NCBI GenBank assembly: GCA_028277195.1
Contig: JANQGS010000173.1
Span: 1-6,203, forward strand
Direction: 5' to 3'
Source of the DNA: Candidatus Gastranaerophilales bacterium
Lineage (GTDB): Bacteria; Cyanobacteriota; Vampirovibrionia; Gastranaerophilales; UBA9971
Length of the DNA: 6,203 nt
A model generated the notes under the pieces. That model ran no database searches. It was not told where the DNA came from and saw only the letters and a program-made list of their open reading frames with translations. The position numbers were made by a program, and so were the translations under genes. Below, in pieces: positions 1 through 5,045 of this stretch. Numbering within the stretch: the first letter of the stretch is position 1; each line of letters begins with the position of its first letter.

Positions 1-1
1 C

Positions 2-685
2 GAGTTTATGAATTTTATTGACAACGGCGTTTCACACGTTGACCTGGGCGGCGTTACCAGCGACAACCTCACACAGTACTTGGATTTATACAATTATGCA
101 ATCTCTGAAGCCTACTACATGGATGTAAATAATGATATGCAAATCAGCGCAGAGGAATATAAAGTATACCTCAGGGATGAGGGATTGCCCGAGTACCTGG
201 CAGACGGCCTTGTGTCGGCAAGGTTTGATTTAGACCGCAATAACTCAATTGACGTTTTCGAGCTTACAAAATTTTATGCTGATATAGATATAAATACCTC
301 AGGCGCGCTTGAGTTCAATGAATTAATGTCATACTACAAGGAACTCGCAGCCGCAGCCCCGGGAGGGTACAATTTTGGTTTCAGTCCTGATATCTCAAAC
401 TCATACCAGCTTGATAACGCCTACTCAGAGCAGTTAAGTTTTGTTTCATCCTGGGATACAAATTATGACCAAAAAATACAGGCTTCCGAGTATCAGGAAA
501 TGCTTGATTATTATGGTTATGAAAACGCCTCAAGCATGGCGTCCAATGCCCGGAGGCGATTCGACGCCAACCGTGACGGCGGCATAGATGTTTTTGAATG
601 GATGGACGCGATATTATCATTTGATTCCAACAATAACGGTTACCTCGATGCGGACGAAGAGACAAACTTCTATAACAGCCTGTAA
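2..685 (+). CDS. EF-hand calcium-binding protein, 5' end outside window
   Basis: Likely Ca2+-binding or Ca2+-stabilised protein; the specific role is unknown. Counting from the ATG at 8, six 12-residue EF-hand loops are seen at residues 39-50, 74-85, 94-105, 150-161, 186-197 and 206-217. Each has D at position 1, D or N at 3, D, N or S at 5, I or L at 8 and E at 12, the calmodulin-type pattern rather than the dockerin one. They form two triplets with loop-to-loop steps of 35/20 and 36/20 residues. The ATG at 8 is probably not the true start: no Shine-Dalgarno site is visible, and the two codons before it are open and read Glu-Phe. These match the last loop residue plus aromatic that follows other loops here. 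No signal peptide or membrane segment is seen in the visible part. The TAA at 683-685 lies 28 bases before the next gene. EF-hand assignment is secure; the start and cellular location are not. Confidence 0.85.
   Translation, partial: EFMNFIDNGVSHVDLGGVTSDNLTQYLDLYNYAISEAYYMDVNNDMQISAEEYKVYLRDEGLPEYLADGLVSARFDLDRNNSIDVFELTKFYADIDINTSGALEFNELMSYYKELAAAAPGGYNFGFSPDISNSYQLDNAYSEQLSFVSSWDTNYDQKIQASEYQEMLDYYGYENASSMASNARRRFDANRDGGIDVFEWMDAILSFDSNNNGYLDADEETNFYNSL
122..658 (+). repeat. Two tandem EF-hand triplet modules (protein-level repeat)
   Basis: Module 1 covers loops at 122-157, 227-262 and 287-322. Module 2 covers loops at 455-490, 563-598 and 623-658. Equivalent loops are 111-112 residues apart. 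The middle loop of each module ends in the same IDVFE residues, and the linkers before loop 1 and loop 4 are also alike. The DNA copies have diverged clearly, so this is an old internal duplication and not a recent DNA repeat. Confidence 0.75.
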
Positions 686-695
686 AAACAATGTG

Positions 696-703
696 AAAGG
701 TGA
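696..703 (+). promoter_or_regulatory. Ribosome binding site for the 233-residue protein
   Basis: AAAGGTGA resembles the Shine-Dalgarno consensus and ends 10 bases before the ATG at 714. It supports that start. An ATG at 691 is followed at once by TGA and cannot be used. Confidence 0.6.
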
Positions 704-713
704 TTAAAATATT

Positions 714-1415
714 ATGCTAAAGCGTTTTTTCAGAAAAAAGCCCTCCCCTTCGGAAAAATTGGAGAGCATTGTAAAAAAAAGTGTGCGTAAAGGCACAAAA
801 AATATACTTACGGGAGACGATTCCCTGTCAATTGAAGGTAAGCAGAAGTTTATAAGGGAAGAAATCAATAAAACAGCACGCTCTGTAATTAAAGGAGCGA
901 TTGATAAGCCTGAAATCCTTCTTGATTTCGTAAAATCCAGAGGAACGGTAATAGTAAAATCAAAATACATGAGCAAAATCCTGTTCTTTTTCGGGGAAAA
1001 AGAAGGGTTTATAACGCCGATGAAAGGGCTAAAAGCCTTCCTGTTCACAATTATAATTAATATTGCCTCACCGATTAAACTGCAAAAGGGATTTAAAACA
1101 CCCGCAATGTTCGCATTAAGCGATAAACCCGTAAACATATACACCCTGGCGCATCAGTTCCATCTCTGGCTCTCTTATATAAATGACCTCCCGGGATTTG
1201 AAGAGAAAACCCTCAGGACTTTCAAGGATTTCTGGAAATCAGAAAATAACATAAATGATATGTCATACCTTTCAATTGATGAAATATTCTCATTAAAGGA
1301 TATTATAGCCAGGGAACTGGAAGCATTAAACTTTGTCAATGAGCTGGGAAGGGATTTTGAAGGAAACCAGAAGGGATTTAAAAAACTTCAGGAAGGCAAA
1401 AGTGTAAATTTATAA
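714..1415 (+). CDS. Hypothetical basic protein, family not recognised
   Basis: A 233-residue protein that I cannot assign to a family. The N-terminus is strongly basic (residues 1-30, with the clusters KRFFRKK and KKSVRKGTK), followed by a predicted helical, charged region (about 40-75). A short hydrophobic stretch around 105-120 (LKAFLFTIIINIASP) is too short and too poor in context to be called a membrane span with confidence. The C-terminal half has aromatic-rich helices (about 140-180, with HQFHLWLSY and FKDFW) and ends in a Lys-rich tail. No catalytic motif, Cys/His metal cluster or signal peptide is seen. It starts 28 bases after the EF-hand gene, in the same direction, and no terminator is visible between them, so co-transcription is plausible. 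The composite palindrome follows directly after its stop codon. The basic N-terminus could suit binding to nucleic acid or to acidic lipid, but that is only a guess. Coding status is supported by the ribosome binding site, the codon use and the tight packing. Confidence 0.7.
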   Translation: MLKRFFRKKPSPSEKLESIVKKSVRKGTKNILTGDDSLSIEGKQKFIREEINKTARSVIKGAIDKPEILLDFVKSRGTVIVKSKYMSKILFFFGEKEGFITPMKGLKAFLFTIIINIASPIKLQKGFKTPAMFALSDKPVNIYTLAHQFHLWLSYINDLPGFEEKTLRTFKDFWKSENNINDMSYLSIDEIFSLKDIIARELEALNFVNELGRDFEGNQKGFKKLQEGKSVNL

Positions 1416-1457
1416 TTTTTTAAGTATAATAAATAGATGATAAAAAATTTTTCCTTC

Positions 1458-1478
1458 ATTCTGAACTTGTTTCAGAAT
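1458..1478. repeat. REP-like hairpin, left half
   Basis: A perfect 8-base stem ATTCTGAA / TTCAGAAT (1458-1465 and 1471-1478) has a 5-base loop CTTGT. It is the A/T-richer partner of the hairpin at 1493-1513. Stem changes between the two are paired, so both halves still fold. Confidence 0.7.
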
Positions 1479-1492
1479 CTCAAAAGACTGAG

Positions 1493-1513
1493 ATTCCGGG
1501 TCAAGCCCGGAAT
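1493..1513. repeat. REP-like hairpin, right half
   Basis: A perfect 8-base stem ATTCCGGG / CCCGGAAT (1493-1500 and 1506-1513) has the loop TCAAG. Read on the minus strand, it aligns with the left hairpin over 28 bases (about 20 identical), sharing TCATTC, CTTG and GAATCTCA. It is not followed directly by a T run (the nearest is at 1531-1536), so it is not a textbook terminator. Confidence 0.7.
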
Positions 1514-1573
1514 GACAATGGGCGGAAAAATTTTTTGTTCCTTATTTATTGTCATTCTTAAGTATATCTAAGC

Positions 1574-1578
1574 GGGAG
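1574..1578 (+). promoter_or_regulatory. Ribosome binding site of ugd
   Basis: GGGAG ends 7 bases before the ATG at 1586, which is good spacing and supports this start. The next residues form the expected first beta strand of the dinucleotide-binding fold. Confidence 0.6.
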
Positions 1579-1585
1579 ACAAGCA

Positions 1586-2911
1586 ATGAAAATATGCGTA
1601 ATAGGTACAGGGTATGTTGGTCTTGTGGCGGGCACCTGCCTTGCGGAAATGGGAAACAATGTTATATGCGTGGATAATAATGAACAAAAAATTAAAGAGC
1701 TCACCCACGGCAAAGTCCCTATTTATGAACCGGGCCTGGAAGAGTTAATTACCTCAAATACAAGGGAGGGCAGGCTTTTATTCTCCACAGACCTTGAACC
1801 TGCGGTTAAAAACTCGCTCATTTGCTTTATAGCAGTAGGCACTCCGCAAGGAGACGACGGCTCATGCGATTTGCAATACGTTTATAAAGTTGCCGGGTCA
1901 ATAGCTCGGTCAATGGATGACTACAAAGTTATTGTAAATAAAAGCACAGTGCCTGTTGGTACGGGTGAAAAAGTGAGGGAGCACATAAAATCAATTACGT
2001 CCCGTGAATTTGACGTGGTGTCAAATCCTGAATTCCTCAAACAGGGGGCTGCGGTCGATGATTTTCTAAAGCCTGACAGGATAATTATAGGCTCGGACTC
2101 GCAAAGGGCCACGGAAATTATGCGGGAAGTGTATAGCCCGTTTCTCAGGACAGGTAACCCCATAATAATTATGGATGTTAAATCCGCTGAAATGGCTAAA
2201 TATGCGGCTAATTCATTCCTTGCCGCCAAAATTTCCTTTATTAACGAGCTTGCAAATATTTGTGAAAAAATAGGAGCTGATATTGAGCAGGTAAGGACAG
2301 GGATGAGCACCGACAAGAGAATCGGCAGCCAATTCCTTTTCCCGGGCCTGGGATATGGCGGTTCATGCTTTCCAAAAGACGTAAAAGCCCTCATAAAGGT
2401 TGCCCAGGATAATTATATCCCGTGCAGCATGCTCAAAGCAGCCGATGAAATTAACTACATGCAGCGAAACCTTTTTATAGATAAGATATTAAGGCATTTT
2501 AACGACGACGTAAACGGAAAAACCTTTGCCCTGTGGGGCCTGGCATTTAAGCCGAGAACAAATGACATGAGGGAAGCCCCCGCCATAACAATAATAGAAT
2601 CACTCCTGGCCAGGGGCGCTAAAATAAGGGCTTATGACCCGAAGGCAATGGATGAGGCAAAAAGAATTATCAAAGACCGTATTTCTTACGCGATTAACAG
2701 CTATGATGCTATTGAAGGGGCTGACGCCTTAATCCTCGCCACTGAATGGAATGAGTTCAGGCGCCCGGACTTTGATAAATTAAAAAAATCGCTTAAAAAG
2801 CCCGTAATATTTGACGGGCGAAACCAGTACGACCCACAAAGAATGCAGGAGCGCGGGTTTGACTATATATGCGTGGGCAAGCCCATACAAAAAGTGCTCC
2901 TGGAAGTCTGA
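1586..2911 (+). CDS. ugd: UDP-glucose 6-dehydrogenase
   Basis: A cytoplasmic enzyme that oxidises UDP-glucose to UDP-glucuronate with two NAD+, supplying uronic acid for surface polysaccharide. At 441 residues it has the normal length for the bacterial family. The N-terminal NAD domain begins at residue 1 with GxGxxG (G7, G9, G12: GTGYVG) and an acidic residue after strand 2 (D30). STVPVGTG lies at 120-127 and NPEFLKQG at 147-154. The central helix region holds K205 and N209, and the catalytic cysteine is C261 in GGSCFPKD, with D265. These match Lys204, Asn208, Cys260 and Asp264 of the Streptococcus pyogenes enzyme. The C-terminal UDP-binding domain shows GLAFKPRTNDMREAP (318-332). No key residue is missing. 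UDP-mannose/ManNAc dehydrogenases are related, but the overall motif set and length fit UDP-glucose best. It is the first gene of a three-gene operon; the next ribosome binding site begins 2 bases after its stop. Its own promoter must lie in or near the composite palindrome but is not clear. Confidence 0.95.
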   Translation: MKICVIGTGYVGLVAGTCLAEMGNNVICVDNNEQKIKELTHGKVPIYEPGLEELITSNTREGRLLFSTDLEPAVKNSLICFIAVGTPQGDDGSCDLQYVYKVAGSIARSMDDYKVIVNKSTVPVGTGEKVREHIKSITSREFDVVSNPEFLKQGAAVDDFLKPDRIIIGSDSQRATEIMREVYSPFLRTGNPIIIMDVKSAEMAKYAANSFLAAKISFINELANICEKIGADIEQVRTGMSTDKRIGSQFLFPGLGYGGSCFPKDVKALIKVAQDNYIPCSMLKAADEINYMQRNLFIDKILRHFNDDVNGKTFALWGLAFKPRTNDMREAPAITIIESLLARGAKIRAYDPKAMDEAKRIIKDRISYAINSYDAIEGADALILATEWNEFRRPDFDKLKKSLKKPVIFDGRNQYDPQRMQERGFDYICVGKPIQKVLLEV

Positions 2912-2912
2912 C

Positions 2913-2919
2913 GGAGGAG
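2913..2919 (+). promoter_or_regulatory. Strong ribosome binding site that selects a TTG start
   Basis: GGAGGAG is a near-perfect Shine-Dalgarno sequence. The GGAGG core ends 9 bases before TTG at 2927 but 18 bases before the first in-frame ATG at 2936. The spacing favours TTG as the start of the TPR gene. Confidence 0.65.
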
Positions 2920-2926
2920 AACGAAT

Positions 2927-3853
2927 TTGTCGAATATGGAATCATATTTGAGCTACATTGACCTGGGCGAGCTGTATAAGAAAATAGGCGACCTTGAAAG
3001 GGCGAAACAGGCTTACGAAAAAATTATAGAATGCCCTGAGCTCGCACCCTTGGGCTGGGTTAACATAGCAAAAATAGAAGCGTCAAGAAACCGGCTTAAA
3101 ACAGCAAAAGACTACTATTTAAGGGCAGTTTCAATTGACGGTGATAATTATGAAACACTTTATAATTACGCCAATTTCTTAATGGACATGCAGGACTTTA
3201 ACGAAGCAATCGAGTATTACAACAAAGCCCTGGAAAAAGAGCCTAACCTTGCTTTAGCCCACTATAACAAGGGAATTGCATATGCGAGCATGGAAAAATT
3301 CACCGAAGCCCTTCAATCATTCCAGCAGGTCCTGGACATAAACCCTGACGATGCCAGTTGCCTTTTTGACATGGGCTCAATATACTACACAACGGGCCAG
3401 ATACCCGAGGCTATACGATACTTTCAAAAAGCCCTTGAGTTAAACCCCTATGACAGCAAGACTTTTGAATTTATGACCGAATGCTTCAGGAAAATGGAGC
3501 AGACAGACGTTGCAATTACTTACCTGAAAAGGGCATTTGACCTGAACCCCACAGATGTTTCCGTTCAGTATAAACTCGGGGACCTCTACCTTGAGTCGGG
3601 AAATCCCGAGAAAGCAAGGAAAATTTTTGACATAGCGCTAAAATTAAATGCGGTTGACGCTGTTTTAATATACAAACGGGCCTGCGCCTACCTGAAAATG
3701 TCCGAAAAAGACAGGGCTTTCAGGGAACTGAGCATTGCAATGCAAATTAATCCCCTGATAAGGGAAATGATTCTTGAGGATAAAATTTTTGACCTTTACA
3801 AGGATGACGAGCAATTTAAAAACATAATCAACTCAAGAAGAAAACAAATGTAA
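2927..3853 (+). CDS. Tetratricopeptide repeat (TPR) protein
   Basis: A 308-residue protein made almost wholly of TPRs, which act as protein-protein or protein-glycan scaffolds. Eight 34-residue repeats run without gaps: about 7-40, 41-74, 75-108, 109-142, 143-176, 177-210, 211-244 and 245-278. Repeats 3-5 are the most canonical (GIAYASMEKFTEALQSF, then DINP); repeats 2, 6 and 8 are more divergent. The C-terminal segment (about 280-303, with the pattern DLYKDDEQFKNII) looks like the solvating end helix often seen after TPR arrays. There is no signal peptide or membrane span, so it is probably cytoplasmic. The TTG start is chosen for its Shine-Dalgarno site; the alternative ATG at 2936 would remove only three residues. 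The stop overlaps the next start by one base (TAATG), so it is probably translationally coupled to the glycosyltransferase. Its partner is inferred, not shown. Confidence 0.9.
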   Translation: MSNMESYLSYIDLGELYKKIGDLERAKQAYEKIIECPELAPLGWVNIAKIEASRNRLKTAKDYYLRAVSIDGDNYETLYNYANFLMDMQDFNEAIEYYNKALEKEPNLALAHYNKGIAYASMEKFTEALQSFQQVLDINPDDASCLFDMGSIYYTTGQIPEAIRYFQKALELNPYDSKTFEFMTECFRKMEQTDVAITYLKRAFDLNPTDVSVQYKLGDLYLESGNPEKARKIFDIALKLNAVDAVLIYKRACAYLKMSEKDRAFRELSIAMQINPLIREMILEDKIFDLYKDDEQFKNIINSRRKQM

Positions 3854-5013
3854 TGCCGTACGAAAAGAAAAAACATATAGCATTCATAAAATACCTGGGT
3901 CTCAGCGTTGGGGGCACGGAAAAATTTTTGCAAACAATAGCTGCCGGGCTCCCGAAAGACGAATTCAGGGCAGACTATTACTGGGCACACCCCAATGATA
4001 ACCCGCCTGATAAAGGCAGGGTTAAATACCTTGAGGATAACGGGGTCAGTTTAATTGAGTTCAAAACATCAAAGCCAAGAGTGCACAGGGGTAAAATATG
4101 GCTTGATAAAACCGACTTTTTTAACGTATTTAAGGGTGCTGACCTGGTTCAGACCGGGAGGTGCGGGTTGTTTGAGGAGCCTTTCTGCTCTATAAGGAAC
4201 ATACCTATGGTTGATTCCATGCATTACGTTGCGGGGGTTGACAACCAGTATAATATTTCCAGGGTAATGCATATCTCGGAATTCAGCAGGAACAAATGGG
4301 TTGAGCGGGGAGGCGATGAATCAAGGGCAGTCATGGCTTCACACCCCATAATTATCCCGGATATTAAGTTTATTGATTACAGGCGGGAATTAAAGCTGGA
4401 AAACAGGTTTATATTCGGCTTTCACCAGAGAGATGATAACGCGATATTTTCCGATATACCCTTAAAAGCCTATAAAGAAGTTGAAAACGCCGATAATGCC
4501 TTTGTATTGCTGGGAGGCGGGGATAATTACAAAAAGCAGGCAGGGGAATTAGGGATTAAAAACATTCATTTTTTTGAGCATACAGGTGATGTAAATAAAA
4601 TACACAGCTTTTTACGTATGCTGAATGTTTACGCGCACGGGCGAAAAGACGGGGAACTCAATTCCACGGCTATTGCAGAAGCCCTGTATTATGAAAAACC
4701 CGTTGTTTCCCATATTTCAGATAGTTTTAACGGCCATGTCGAGTGTATTGCCGGGGCGGGCTTTGTTGTGGAGGACGCGGGGCAATATGCCCGGAAACTC
4801 GGGGAAATTGAACAAAACCGTGATTTATACAATAACCTGTCCGTAAAAGCCCGGGAACAATTTGCCCGGATGTACGGCTATGAGGACCAGATGGCTAATA
4901 TCATCGCCATATACGCTGATGTCCTGCAAAATCCTTACCCGAACAGGATAAAAAGGTTATGCCTGGACATAAAGCAGCAGTTCCCGACCAGGCGCCACAG
5001 GAGATGGAAATAG
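3853..5013 (+). CDS. GT4-type (GT-B fold) glycosyltransferase
   Basis: A 386-residue retaining-type glycosyltransferase that would move a sugar from an activated nucleotide donor to a glycan, lipid or protein acceptor at the cytoplasmic face of the membrane. The N-terminal domain begins with a beta strand (HIAFIKYLG, 8-16) and the glycine-rich acceptor-side motif GGTEKFLQTIAAGL (20-33). The C-terminal domain has GFHQRDDNAIFS (189-200), LLGGG (219-223) and the GT4 signature EX7E (E268 and E276) just before KPVV. Family knowledge places this motif at the nucleotide-sugar site. The last 26 residues are very basic (nine Lys/Arg), which could hold the enzyme on the membrane. Donor and acceptor cannot be read from sequence; UDP-glucuronate or a derivative is suggested only by the ugd neighbour. 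The start overlaps the TPR stop, with only a weak AAGAAG upstream, which fits translational coupling. It converges with the minus-strand gene 32 bases downstream, and no clear hairpin terminator is seen between them. Confidence 0.88.
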   Translation: MPYEKKKHIAFIKYLGLSVGGTEKFLQTIAAGLPKDEFRADYYWAHPNDNPPDKGRVKYLEDNGVSLIEFKTSKPRVHRGKIWLDKTDFFNVFKGADLVQTGRCGLFEEPFCSIRNIPMVDSMHYVAGVDNQYNISRVMHISEFSRNKWVERGGDESRAVMASHPIIIPDIKFIDYRRELKLENRFIFGFHQRDDNAIFSDIPLKAYKEVENADNAFVLLGGGDNYKKQAGELGIKNIHFFEHTGDVNKIHSFLRMLNVYAHGRKDGELNSTAIAEALYYEKPVVSHISDSFNGHVECIAGAGFVVEDAGQYARKLGEIEQNRDLYNNLSVKAREQFARMYGYEDQMANIIAIYADVLQNPYPNRIKRLCLDIKQQFPTRRHRRWK

Positions 5014-5045
5014 GGAACGCTCAAAACAAAGGTGAAATAAATAAA

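Larger units (their letters stand above)
1429..1549. repeat. Composite palindromic REP/MITE-like element
   Basis: Outer arms 1429-1454 and 1524-1549 are inverted copies that match at 21 of 26 positions. Seven outer bases (ATAAATA) and thirteen inner bases (AAAAAATTTTTCC) match perfectly. Inside lie two hairpins (1458-1478 and 1493-1513) that are themselves diverged inverted copies of each other, so the whole is a nested palindrome with a short A-rich centre. It contains no ORF. The inner motif, GGAATGAC with a CCGGGTCAAGCCCGG core, resembles dispersed palindromes known from many bacterial genomes. Elements of this kind are usually moved in trans, for REPs by RAYT-type transposases. The A/T runs next to the stem might also end transcription in both directions. 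It separates the left genes from the polysaccharide operon. Confidence 0.7.

Noticed and set aside
20..50. An additional EF-hand loop around DNGVSHVDLGG
   Set aside because: No register places acidic residues at positions 1, 3, 5 and 12. It looks like linker rather than a loop.
1026..1073. Transmembrane helix in the 233-residue protein
   Set aside because: The hydrophobic run is only about 12-15 residues and is bounded by lysines close on both sides. It is more likely a buried strand or helix.
704..1144. Antisense 146-codon frame over the 233-residue gene
   Set aside because: Its hydrophobic, Ile/Leu/Phe-rich peptide is what the opposite strand of Lys- and Glu-rich codons gives. The plus strand has the ribosome binding site and packing.
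1425..1430. TATAAT as a -10 promoter box
   Set aside because: The hexamer is perfect but in very AT-rich DNA, with no -35-like sequence at 16-18 bases upstream. A promoter cannot be claimed.
1921..2394. Antisense 157-codon frame inside ugd
   Set aside because: It lies opposite a well-conserved enzyme gene and is a by-product of its codon use.
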